Source: Sandaracinaceae bacterium
Lineage (GTDB): Bacteria > Myxococcota_A > Polyangia > Polyangiales > Sandaracinaceae
Assembly: GCA_040218145.1 (NCBI GenBank)
Contig: JAVJQK010000126.1
Location: forward strand, 59,434-123,433
Direction: 5' to 3'
Length of the DNA: 64,000 bases
Made by a program: the position numbers and the translations under genes
Shown here: piece by piece, positions 53,489 through 63,679 of the stretch
Layout: each line of letters starts with the position of its first letter
How positions within the stretch are numbered: position 1 is the stretch's first letter
The notes under the pieces: generated by a model
What the model saw: only the letters and a program-made list of their open reading frames with translations
The model's database searches: none
What the model was told of the DNA's origin: nothing

Positions 53489-53524
53489 CGAAGAAGTCGC
53501 AATGAGTCGACTTCACCGTCTGCG
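53480..53524 (-). promoter_or_regulatory. Putative antiterminator in the array leader
   Basis: CGCAGACGG (53524-53516) is a copy of the terminator's 3' arm and can pair with its 5' arm CCGTCTG (53486-53480). Between them GAAGTCG/CGACTTC (53514-53493) forms an enclosed hairpin, giving a structure exclusive of the terminator. Confidence 0.6.
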
Positions 53525-53544
53525 ATGAATCTCCTGAGAGAAGC

Positions 53545-53574
53545 AATCTAGATGGGATGAATGCTGATTGAGAA
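53545..53574 (-). promoter_or_regulatory. Weak candidate promoter of the RNA array
   Basis: A TAGATT -10-like box (53550-53545) with a poor -35-like TTCTCA 18 nt upstream. It is the best match between the two terminators but far from consensus. Confidence 0.25.
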
Positions 53575-53816
53575 GGGTCGCCGAACACACGCCCGGTTCG
53601 CGTCCCGACGCCGGACGCAGGGCTCCCATCACGCGTCCGAGGGGGACACGCGCGGCGCTCATCGAGCGAGGGCGGGCGGCTGGTTTTGCCGCTCCGACCC
53701 GGAGGGCGGGGCTGGGTTGCATGGAGAGGTCTGACGTCTGAGAGGAGAGAAAGTTCGCTTCGGAGGTCGTGTCTACGGAAGGAGAGGGTGGCTGGGCGAA
53801 GAGAGGAGCTGGAACG
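53575..53816. other. Gene-free stretch upstream of the array leader
   Basis: About 240 bp between the candidate array promoter and the upstream terminator. Only short frames without ribosome sites are seen. Confidence 0.5.
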
Positions 53817-53848
53817 AAAAAGGGCCGCCTGGTTGTCCCGGGCGGCCC
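53817..53848 (-). terminator. Intrinsic terminator after the 86-residue ORF
   Basis: GGGCCGCC and GGCGGCCC form an 8-bp stem followed by TTTTT on the minus strand. A small ATACGC/GCGTAT hairpin (53852-53868) precedes it. Confidence 0.85.
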
Positions 53849-53879
53849 AAAATACGCAAAAAGCGTATGGATCTCGCCC

Positions 53880-54140
53880 CTATGGAATGTGCGCCTCGCG
53901 GCTCGGAAGCTGGCTGCCCGACAGCAGACCGAACGACAAGCCTTCGGGCTTGCCCGCGTCCAGCTTGCCCGCGATCAGCATGCCCAGGCCCAGCATGTCG
54001 GTTCGGAAGGAACCGCCGATATCGCTCACGAATTTCTCGTGTGAGGCGTGAACCTGACACGCGCCTTCGCGAAACAGATCACGCCCGTTCGGCCTCTCGG
54101 CCGGCTGGCGTCCCGTCTCGGGTTGTTGCGTGCGCGACAT
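53880..54140 (-). CDS. Hypothetical 86-residue protein, possibly leaderless
   Basis: ATG at 54140, GC-biased third positions, stop just before two terminator hairpins. A consensus promoter puts the transcription start about 3 nt before the ATG, so translation would be leaderless. The N-terminus is polar (MSRTQQPETGRQPAERPN); the second half contains a hydrophobic Gly/Leu segment (MLGLGMLIAGKLDAGKPEG). No family recognised; the transcript could alternatively act as a small RNA. Confidence 0.55.
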   Translation of the reverse strand: MSRTQQPETGRQPAERPNGRDLFREGACQVHASHEKFVSDIGGSFRTDMLGLGMLIAGKLDAGKPEGLSFGLLSGSQLPSREAHIP

Positions 54141-54149
54141 GATGTGTTG

Positions 54150-54178
54150 GTCTTAACCCAGCCCGCGAGCCGTGTCAA
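54150..54178 (-). promoter_or_regulatory. Strong sigma70 promoter
   Basis: TTGACA (54178-54173) and TAAGAC (54155-54150) with an exact 17-nt spacer, the best promoter match seen in this region. Transcription should start near 54143. Confidence 0.8.
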
Positions 54179-54217
54179 AGAAAAAGTGATGGCGAAGACG
54201 AGAAAAGTTCTTCTCGA

Positions 54218-55543
54218 TCAATCGAGGTTCTCTTCGCGCACTCGGTTCAGCGCTTCGAGAAAGACCTTCGCCTTCAGCTCGGTCTCTGCGATCTCTCGGT
54301 CCGGATCGCTCGCGCTGACCAACCCGCCGCCCGCGAAGTAGGTCGCGATGTCGTCCGCGATCACCGCGGTACGGATCGCCACGGCGAGGGAGAGGCCGCC
54401 CCCGCGATCGATGTACCCGAGCGCTCCCGTGTAGACGCCGCGGGCGCAAGGCTCCTCGCGTTCGATGAGCTCCATCGCGCGCAGCTTCGGCGTGCCGGTG
54501 ATGCTGCCCGGCGGGAAGGTGGCCTCGAGGATCTCCCGCAGCCCGACGTCCTCGCGCGTCTCGCACTCCACGGTGGACACGAGGTGGCTCAGCCCCGCGA
54601 ACGGCTCGACACGGAGCGGCGCGCGGACCTTCACGCTGCCCGTGGTCGCGACGCGGGAGAGATCGTTGCGCATCAGATCCACGATCATCGCGTGCTCGGC
54701 GCGCTCCTTGTCGTCGCTGCTCAGCCGCGCCGCCTCGGCCGCGTCGTCGGAGCCGCTGCGGGCGATGGTGCCTTTGATCGGGCTCGTCCACAGACGTCGG
54801 TCCCGGCGGTCCCATCGCAGGAAGCGCTCCATGGTGCGGCCCAGCACCGCGTGACCGGGCCGCTCGAGGTACATGCCCAACGGGACCGGGCTCGCGGCCC
54901 GCATCGCGCGCCAGAGGACGAGAGGGCTGCCCTCGTACGGGGCGGTCCATCTCCGAGCGAGGTTCACCTGGTAGATCTCTCCGGCCGCGATGGCCGCGAG
55001 CGCGCGCTCGATCGCCCCGCGATGAGCGCTCGCCGCGGGCACCGTCGCCGGTCCGACGACGGCGCGTGACTCGACCTCGCTGGCCGCCTCCAGCCGGTCT
55101 CGGAGTGTCTCGAGCGCGCGAGGATCCGAGCCGACCACCCACCCCGCCCCCGCGACGTGATCGATCGCCACGAGCGCCTCGTAGCGGGACAGGCAGACCA
55201 CGGGCTGCGCGCCGCGCGTGTGCCTCATCGGAGCACGCAAGCCCAGGCGACGCGCCTCCGACCACGCGGCGTCATAGGCCACGTAGCCGATCCACCAGGG
55301 CAGCATCGCGTGGTCGAGCGGCGCGCCCTCGATCGCGCCCGACGTGCCCTCGATCCCGTCGAAGGGCGCCCACGGGTCCTCGGCGAAAGACGCCACCCGC
55401 GTCTCCGCCGGCTCGCTCGCGAGGAAGGTCCAGCGGCCCTCGGGGTGACCCGGCTCCCCGTCCAGCCAGACGCGGCCGTTCGGATCGAGCGCGCGAATCA
55501 TCGCGTCGAGTGGCGGAAGGCGCCGGAGGGGCAGGGCGCGCAC
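54218..55543 (-). CDS. pabB: Aminodeoxychorismate synthase component I
   Basis: A 441-residue chorismate-binding enzyme of folate synthesis that makes 4-amino-4-deoxychorismate with a glutamine amidotransferase partner. Motifs: GEIYQVNLARRW near residue 193, the PIKGTIARSGSD signature, DLMRNDLSRV, VEPFAGLSHLVSTVE and the catalytic FPPGSITGTPKLRAMELI. Length and motifs fit PabB better than TrpE, though the two are related. pabA and pabC are not next to it. Confidence 0.92.
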   Translation of the reverse strand: MRALPLRRLPPLDAMIRALDPNGRVWLDGEPGHPEGRWTFLASEPAETRVASFAEDPWAPFDGIEGTSGAIEGAPLDHAMLPWWIGYVAYDAAWSEARRLGLRAPMRHTRGAQPVVCLSRYEALVAIDHVAGAGWVVGSDPRALETLRDRLEAASEVESRAVVGPATVPAASAHRGAIERALAAIAAGEIYQVNLARRWTAPYEGSPLVLWRAMRAASPVPLGMYLERPGHAVLGRTMERFLRWDRRDRRLWTSPIKGTIARSGSDDAAEAARLSSDDKERAEHAMIVDLMRNDLSRVATTGSVKVRAPLRVEPFAGLSHLVSTVECETREDVGLREILEATFPPGSITGTPKLRAMELIEREEPCARGVYTGALGYIDRGGGLSLAVAIRTAVIADDIATYFAGGGLVSASDPDREIAETELKAKVFLEALNRVREENLD

Positions 55544-55590
55544 GCCGCTGCTTTACTCGGGGCATGTGGCGCAGTAAAGGCCCCGCACCC

Positions 55591-56994
55591 ATGCGGCGTC
55601 TCGTCCTCCTCCTCTGCCTGCTCGCGAGCGCCTGCGAAGGCAGCGACGGACTCATCGGTCCGACGATCGAGCTCATCGACCCCGACGGCGACAACGCCGC
55701 GCGTGATGTCGCGGAGGGCAGCCTCAGCGTCGCGGTGCGTCAGGAGAGCCGCGTGATCTGCGACGGGGACGGCGACTGCGTCGCCCCGATCACCAACGGC
55801 GACTTCTCCCTCGTCTTGCCGATCGGGAGCTTGCAGGCGCCGACCGAGCTCCAGCTCCGCATCACGGGAGGCGAGCAGGCGCTGTTCGGCGCGACGCCGG
55901 CCTTCCTCCCGTTCGGCGAGGGCATCGATCTGCTGGCCGTGCGGCCGGTGATGCTCCCGGCGATGACATGCCGCGTGATCGACCCGCCGGCGCTCACCAC
56001 CTCGGGCGCCCTGGCGCTCTCTCGTCCGCGACGGGACGTGGCGGCGATCCCGCGGGCCAACCTCGTGCTGCTCGCGGGCGGGGTCGAGGAGAGCGGGCCG
56101 TCTGCGCGCGTCGACCGCTTCGATCAGGTCGTCACCGAGATGCTGAGCAGCCTCGCGCCCACGGAGGCCACCATCGGGCCCGCGCGCGGCGTGACCCTGC
56201 GTGACGACGGCAGCCAGCTCGTCTCCTTCGTGGTCGGCGACGGCTCGAGCTGGCGTTTCGTCAGCCAGATGGGGCCGCCGGCCGCCGAACGGGTCACGAC
56301 CCTGCACGCGGGGGCAGGGTTCGCGTCGACGCTCGTCCGGCTCGACCGGGGCGCGGCGGTGGTCGGGGGCGCGGACGGCGACGGGGCCGCGGTCGACCAG
56401 GTCTCCTGGGTCGACGAGCTGGGCGCGCTCACGGCCATCGCGCGCACGACCGTCCCGCGCGCGTTCTCCGCCGCGGCGTTCGTCGGCGGCGAGGTCGTCG
56501 TGGTCGGCGGCGGGACCGCGGAGCGTCTGGAGCGCGGCGGCGCAGGGGCAGCCATCGCGCTCGAGGGCCTGCCCGATGGCGTCGGCGGCGCGCTCACGGC
56601 CAGCCCCGACGGGGCGCACCTGCTCTATGTCGGATTCGACGTGGACGGGGCGCCGAGCGCCGAGACCCACATCCTCCGCGGCTGCCCCGACGCGTGTACG
56701 CGAGAGGATGGCCCCGCCTGGCCTTCGCCCCGCCCGGGCGCGGCCTTCCTGCGGACGGAGGCTGGCGTGCTCTGGATCGTGGGCGGCGAGGGGAGCGACG
56801 AGGTCGACCGGGTGGTCTGGGATGGCTCGACGCCGCGCTTCGAAGCCGGCCCCACGCTCGCCGAGGCCCGGACGGGCGCGGCGGTGTTCGAGCAGGCCTC
56901 GGGGATCGTCACGGTCGTCGGAGGCGAGGGGCCCGAGGGGCTCTCCCGCTCGGTGGAGCAGTGCATGCCGGCCGCGCTCGACGCGTTCGACTGA
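55591..56994 (+). CDS. Lipoprotein with beta-propeller-like repeats
   Basis: A 467-residue lipoprotein: MRRLVLLLCLLASAC gives a clear lipobox with Cys15. After an N-terminal beta domain there are Kelch-like strands (VVGGADGD, VVVVGGGTAE, LWIVGGEGS, IVTVVGGEGP), suggesting a propeller. ATG 55591 is preferred over 55564 because the signal peptide starts there. It is divergent from pabB. Envelope protein of unknown function. Confidence 0.8.
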   Translation: MRRLVLLLCLLASACEGSDGLIGPTIELIDPDGDNAARDVAEGSLSVAVRQESRVICDGDGDCVAPITNGDFSLVLPIGSLQAPTELQLRITGGEQALFGATPAFLPFGEGIDLLAVRPVMLPAMTCRVIDPPALTTSGALALSRPRRDVAAIPRANLVLLAGGVEESGPSARVDRFDQVVTEMLSSLAPTEATIGPARGVTLRDDGSQLVSFVVGDGSSWRFVSQMGPPAAERVTTLHAGAGFASTLVRLDRGAAVVGGADGDGAAVDQVSWVDELGALTAIARTTVPRAFSAAAFVGGEVVVVGGGTAERLERGGAGAAIALEGLPDGVGGALTASPDGAHLLYVGFDVDGAPSAETHILRGCPDACTREDGPAWPSPRPGAAFLRTEAGVLWIVGGEGSDEVDRVVWDGSTPRFEAGPTLAEARTGAAVFEQASGIVTVVGGEGPEGLSRSVEQCMPAALDAFD

Positions 56995-57212
56995 TGGGCG
57001 CCTGATGGGGCGACCGACCGGCCGGACGCGCCCAATGCGCCGGGGCCTCCGACCGTCTACAACGTGTATGCTCGCTGGAGCTTCGATCCGCTTACCTCCC
57101 ATCGCCTGTCGTCCCGTGCGATCGCTGGGCGTCGTCGCTCCCTCGGTCACGGGCTGAGCAGAGACCGCACGCAACGACAGGTTCGGGTTCGAGGCTCCCA
57201 GGCGTCGCGGCC

Positions 57213-59033
57213 ATGCTCCGTAAAGTCGAAAAGTACGAGATCGAAGAGGAGATCGGCCACGGCGGGATGGCGACGGTCTATCGCGCCCAGGACACGGTCC
57301 TCGATCGCGCCGTCGCGCTGAAGATCCTGCACCCGCACCTGCGCTCCGCGGAGGAGGCCCGGCGCCGCTTCCAGCGCGAGGCGCGCAGCGTCGCCCGCCT
57401 GCGCCACCCCCGGGTGCTGGAGATCTACGACTTCTCGGGCGAGGGCTCGACCGAGGCGTTCATCGCGGCGGAGCTCCTCACCGGACCGACCCTCAAGCAG
57501 TGGCGCGAGAAGACCCAGGACGTCCCGGCCGAGATCGCGGCGTGCTTCGTGATCGAGATCGCGCGCGCCCTCGAGGCGGCCCACGAAGCCAAGATCGTGC
57601 ATCGGGACGTGAAGCCCGAGAACGTGCTCCTGCACGAGGATCGCGAGATCAAGCTGACCGACTTCGGCATCGCCGACATGGTCGACTCGCAGTCGATGAC
57701 GGCCACGGGGCAGATCCTGGGCTCGCCGGGGCACATGGCCCCGGAGCAGATCGAGGGGAAGGACACCGACGAGCGGACCGACCTCTTCTCGCTCGGCACC
57801 GTCCTCTACTACCTGGCGACCGGCCGGCTCCCGTTCACGGGGCGCAACCCGCATCAGGTGCTCAAGCGCATCGTGGACAGCGAGTACGCCGACCCGCTCC
57901 GGGTCAACCCCGCGATCGGCGGGCAGATGCGCGCGATCATCGTCAAGTCGCTCGCGAAGGAGGCGGACGATCGGTACCAGAGCGCGGTCGAGCTGCGGGA
58001 GGCCCTCGAGGCCTTCGTGGCCGAGGCCGGGATCCTGGATCCCGAGGCGACCCTCGCGCGGTACCTGAAGAACCCCGACGAGGAGCGCGCCAAGATCGTC
58101 GCCCAGACGGTCGAGCGGCTCATCGACCACGGGGCGCGCGCCTCCGACGCGGGCGACGTGCCGACCGCGCTCGACTACTACAACCGCGTCCTCGTGCTCG
58201 ACGAGGGCAACGAGAAGGTCCTCAAGCTCATCGAGCGGGTCGGCATGGACCGGCGTCGCCGCCGGGTCATGCTGGCGGGCGCCGGGCTTATGGCGTTCGG
58301 CGTGCTCGCGAGCGGCGTGGCGTGGACCGCTTGGCCGGGGCCCGGCGGTCGGGATCCCGAGCCGGCCTTGCCTCCGGTGGCCATCGCCCCCGAGGACGCG
58401 GGAGTCGACGCGGGCGCCGAGCTGGCCGCGCTCGACGACGCGGGGACGCCAGACGCGGGCGTCGAGCTCGCGCAGGCGGCGCCTGACGCGGGCAGCGCAG
58501 ACGCGGTGGAAGAGGGCGTTCCGTCCGCTCCCATCCGCCGGGCGCAGGTCCCCGCCGTCTCGCGCGAGCCGCGCGTCGTCGCCCTCGCTCCCGTCCCGGC
58601 GACCGTGTCCATCGGCATCGATGGAGGCCCGCTTCGACCCTACGGGGGAGGGTTCCACAGCACCGAGCTGAGCCCCGGCCGTCACACCTTCCGGGTGGTG
58701 CCGACGGGCGACGCAGCCGAGGTGTGGGCGGAGACGACGGTCACCGCGACGGTCGAGCCCGGCGAGGGCCCGACCCGCGTGCCTCTGGTCTGTCCTTACA
58801 AACCGGCGACGCTCTTCGTGCGTTCCGTCGTGCCCGCCGACGTCCAGGTAGGGACCTACGCCCGTGGCCGCACCAACAGCCTGATCGCGGTCCCCATCGG
58901 CACCCGGAGCGCCAACGTGCTGATCCGGGTGACCTCGGATGGGCACCGCGCGCACGAGCAGCGCATCAGCCTCTCGGCCGGCGAGCGCACCGTCGTCGAG
59001 GCGGAGCTCCCCGAGCTCGCGGCCGCGCCCTGA
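57213..59033 (+). CDS. Membrane Ser/Thr protein kinase
   Basis: A 606-residue kinase with an intact catalytic domain: GHGGMATVYRA, Lys37 in VALKIL, HRDVKPEN near residue 131, DFGIAD, and MAPEQ. A helical region with a TPR-like unit (GDVPTALDYYNRVLVLDEG) precedes a membrane segment near residues 350-370. The outer part has an Asp/Ala/Pro linker and two PEGA-like beta domains. ATG 57213 fits the kinase start. Probably signals from the periplasm to the cytoplasm. Confidence 0.94.
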   Translation: MLRKVEKYEIEEEIGHGGMATVYRAQDTVLDRAVALKILHPHLRSAEEARRRFQREARSVARLRHPRVLEIYDFSGEGSTEAFIAAELLTGPTLKQWREKTQDVPAEIAACFVIEIARALEAAHEAKIVHRDVKPENVLLHEDREIKLTDFGIADMVDSQSMTATGQILGSPGHMAPEQIEGKDTDERTDLFSLGTVLYYLATGRLPFTGRNPHQVLKRIVDSEYADPLRVNPAIGGQMRAIIVKSLAKEADDRYQSAVELREALEAFVAEAGILDPEATLARYLKNPDEERAKIVAQTVERLIDHGARASDAGDVPTALDYYNRVLVLDEGNEKVLKLIERVGMDRRRRRVMLAGAGLMAFGVLASGVAWTAWPGPGGRDPEPALPPVAIAPEDAGVDAGAELAALDDAGTPDAGVELAQAAPDAGSADAVEEGVPSAPIRRAQVPAVSREPRVVALAPVPATVSIGIDGGPLRPYGGGFHSTELSPGRHTFRVVPTGDAAEVWAETTVTATVEPGEGPTRVPLVCPYKPATLFVRSVVPADVQVGTYARGRTNSLIAVPIGTRSANVLIRVTSDGHRAHEQRISLSAGERTVVEAELPELAAAP

Positions 59034-59175
59034 GTCGGGAAAATCGGCACGCGCCTGGCCGTCCCGTGGTATGGCACGGGGATATTTTCGGGGCGCTTGG
59101 CATCCTCACCCGGGGACCGCTCGGGGTCCCGATCGAATGGCTTCCCCTCCGGGGACGACCCACCGACGTCGGCAG

Positions 59176-60087
59176 ATGGCTCCCGTCTCGCGCATTCACG
59201 TCTGGACTCCGGCCTTCGCCGCCGGGCTCGTGGTCGTCCTCTGGGCCGTGCCCGCGCAGGCCACGGAGATGGACGACTTCCAGCGCGCGCAGACCGCCTA
59301 TCAGTCTCACGAGTACGAGCAGGCGGTGCGGCTCTTCGAAGAGATGATCGTCCCGGTGCCCGCCATCCAGGACCGGCTCCTCATCCAGGAGTCGCGGAAG
59401 TACCTCGGCGCGGCGTACCTCTTCGTCGGTCGCCGCCCCGAAGCGGAGCGGCAGTTCGAGGCGTTCCTGCGCGATGAGGACGACTTCGAGAGCTATCAGC
59501 TCGACCCGGCGCTGTTCCCCAGCGACGTCATCTCGGTGTTCCGGACCGTGCGTGAGCGCCTCGTGGAGGAGCTGGCCGATCAGGCCGACCGCGACCGTGA
59601 GCGGGCCGAGCAGAGGGAGGAGCGGCGGCGTCAGGCGCTGCTCTCGCTGGTGTCGCTGGCCCAGGAGAGCGAGGTCGAGCTCGAGAACGACCTGCGGCTG
59701 GCCTGGGTGCCCTTCGGGGCCGGACAATTCCAGAACGGAAACGAGGACCTGGGGTGGTTCTTCGCCATCGCCGAGGGGCTGACGCTCGTCGCCTCGGCCG
59801 TGTCCCTCAGCACCTTCCTCTACCTCGAGACGGAGCATCTCGCCGCGATCCGCGACCCGATGGAGGGGAGGGCCACCCCGCCCGAGACGAGACAGACCCT
59901 CTTCGGGGCCTCGATCGCGTCCAGCGCGCTCTTCGTCGGGTTCGCCGTGGCCGGGATCCTGGAAGCCCACATCGAGTTCCGCCCGCGACGGACCGTGCGA
60001 CAGCCCCGCGAGATCCCGCCGGAGGTGCTCCAGGAGCTCGACCTGGCGGTGGGTCCCGGCTCGGTGTCGCTCCGGCTGCGCTTCTGA
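59176..60087 (+). CDS. TPR-containing envelope protein with membrane helices
   Basis: A 303-residue protein: signal peptide (FAAGLVVVLWAVPAQA), TPR-like helices (ALYQ-type AYQSHEYEQAVRLFEEM, KYLGAAYLFVGRRPEAERQFEAF), a charged coiled segment rich in Arg and Glu (residues 125-160), then two hydrophobic segments. ATG 59176 is chosen; ATG 59137 is also in frame. It follows the kinase by 142 bp and may be its partner. Confidence 0.78.
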   Translation: MAPVSRIHVWTPAFAAGLVVVLWAVPAQATEMDDFQRAQTAYQSHEYEQAVRLFEEMIVPVPAIQDRLLIQESRKYLGAAYLFVGRRPEAERQFEAFLRDEDDFESYQLDPALFPSDVISVFRTVRERLVEELADQADRDRERAEQREERRRQALLSLVSLAQESEVELENDLRLAWVPFGAGQFQNGNEDLGWFFAIAEGLTLVASAVSLSTFLYLETEHLAAIRDPMEGRATPPETRQTLFGASIASSALFVGFAVAGILEAHIEFRPRRTVRQPREIPPEVLQELDLAVGPGSVSLRLRF

Positions 60088-60123
60088 CGGACCACCGGTG
60101 ATCCACAAATCACCGAAACCGAC

Positions 60124-60151
60124 TTGACAGGTACCCGGCCCCCAGTAATCT
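60124..60151 (+). promoter_or_regulatory. Promoter of the str operon
   Basis: TTGACA (60124-60129) and TAATCT (60146-60151) with a 16-nt spacer; the rpsL ATG is about 140 nt downstream. Confidence 0.75.
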
Positions 60152-60299
60152 TCCGCTCCCCCGTGGCCCGGGGTGCACCCAGTGGGTGTGCCTCAACGCG
60201 CGGGAGAGCCGCTGTTTTCGGCCATTTCCGATCGCACGCTGGCCCCCACCAGTCGAACCCTGATTTCTTCTTCGCCTCCTCGCGAGGCGCCGAGACCCG

Positions 60300-60698
60300 A
60301 TGCCCACGATCAACCAGCTCGTCCGCAAGGGACGCAAGATTCAGAAGGCGACGACCAACTCGCCGGCGCTCCAGAACTGCCCGCAGAAGCGCGGCGTCTG
60401 CGTGCGCGTGTACACGACCACGCCGAAGAAGCCGAACTCGGCCCTCCGGAAGGTCGCGCGTGTTCGTCTCTCGAACGGCATCGAGGTCACGACCTACATC
60501 CCCGGTGAGGGTCACAACCTCCAGGAGCACAGCGTGGTGCTCATCCGTGGAGGCCGCGTGAAGGACCTCCCGGGTGTCCGCTACCACGTCGTGCGCGGCG
60601 CCCTCGACGCCAGCGGCGCGGCGGGCCCCTCCAACACGAACAAGGCAAACCGCACCCAGGGCCGTTCCAAGTACGGCGTCAAGCGGCCCAAGAGCTGA
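60300..60698 (+). CDS. rpsL: 30S ribosomal protein S12
   Basis: A 132-residue S12 with the conserved [13 protein letters not shown] start and [19 protein letters not shown], the region that in other bacteria carries streptomycin-resistance sites (KPNSALRK, and [14 protein letters not shown]). It decodes at the A site. First gene of the str operon; rpsG follows 12 nt later. Confidence 0.99.
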   Translation: MPTINQLVRKGRKIQKATTNSPALQNCPQKRGVCVRVYTTTPKKPNSALRKVARVRLSNGIEVTTYIPGEGHNLQEHSVVLIRGGRVKDLPGVRYHVVRGALDASGAAGPSNTNKANRTQGRSKYGVKRPKS

Positions 60699-60710
60699 GG
60701 TAGGTGAACG

Positions 60711-61181
60711 ATGCCCCGCCGTAGAGAAGTCCCGAAGCGCAAGGTCCTCCCCGATCCGAAGTACAGCGATCGCGTGGTGACCAAGTTCAGCAACATCCTG
60801 ATGGTGGGTGGCAAGCGCGCCACCGCCGAGAAGATCCTCTACGGAGCCTTCGACATCATCGAGAGCCGCTACAAGGAGGACCCCATCGACGTCTTCCGCA
60901 AGGCCCTCGACATCGTCAAGCCCAAGGTGGAGGTCAAGAGCCGCCGCGTCGGTGGCGCGACCTACCAGGTCCCGGTCGAGGTCCGCGCCGATCGCCGCAT
61001 GGCGCTCGCGATGCGCTGGCTCGTCGACTACGCCCGCGCGCGTGGCGAGAAGACCATGACCGAGCGCCTCGCGGCCGAGCTCAAGGAAGCCTCGGAGGGC
61101 CGCGGCAACGCGGTCAAGAAGCGCGAAGACGTGCACAAGATGGCGGACGCCAACAAGGCTTTCGCCCACTACCGCTGGTAG
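60711..61181 (+). CDS. rpsG: 30S ribosomal protein S7
   Basis: A 156-residue S7 with the expected [18 protein letters not shown] start, the [22 protein letters not shown] beta hairpin and helix [22 protein letters not shown]. It organises the 3' domain of 16S rRNA and often regulates the operon. Followed by a 345-nt gap before fusA, longer than usual. Confidence 0.99.
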   Translation: MPRRREVPKRKVLPDPKYSDRVVTKFSNILMVGGKRATAEKILYGAFDIIESRYKEDPIDVFRKALDIVKPKVEVKSRRVGGATYQVPVEVRADRRMALAMRWLVDYARARGEKTMTERLAAELKEASEGRGNAVKKREDVHKMADANKAFAHYRW

Positions 61182-61526
61182 GGCTCGTCCCACGCGGTCC
61201 GGGCTGGTGGTCCTCACGGTAGCCCTTGCACCCACAGGTTCTGGAGGTCATACAACGCCTCCTTCGGTATTTCTTCCGGTAGGTCCGCCGTAGCAGTGAC
61301 GCGGATACCCCCGGGATGGGAGTCAGCAGAGCGCAGATGAAGTCGAGGCCATAGACGAGTGCCACCAGGGGCCGCGTAACGCGCCCGCCCGGCAGACGCC
61401 GGGCAACTGAAGTGTCACTCGAGACCCTCTGCGGGAAGGGCGATCCGAGGGAGATCGCGATAGGCCGCAGGGGGTCTTCGTGCGTCTAGCCTCCGCCAAT
61501 CCGACCAAGCTCGCTGATCCACCGCC
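61182..61526. other. 345-nt gap between rpsG and fusA
   Basis: No gene. TTGCAC (61226) and CATACA (61249) with a 17-nt spacer are a possible internal promoter for fusA-tuf. Several short palindromes follow, such as CCCGGC/GCCGGG near 61390, that could be an mRNA structure. Confidence 0.4.
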
Positions 61527-63638
<2,112 letters not shown>

Positions 63639-63679
63639 CCGACTTCTACTTCCACCCAGCAGCAGACTGAGGGAAAGAC

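Noticed and set aside
53817..54178. tmRNA, 6S RNA or RNase P RNA
   Set aside because: No tRNA-like ends, tag peptide or conserved core; third-codon bias favours a short protein gene.
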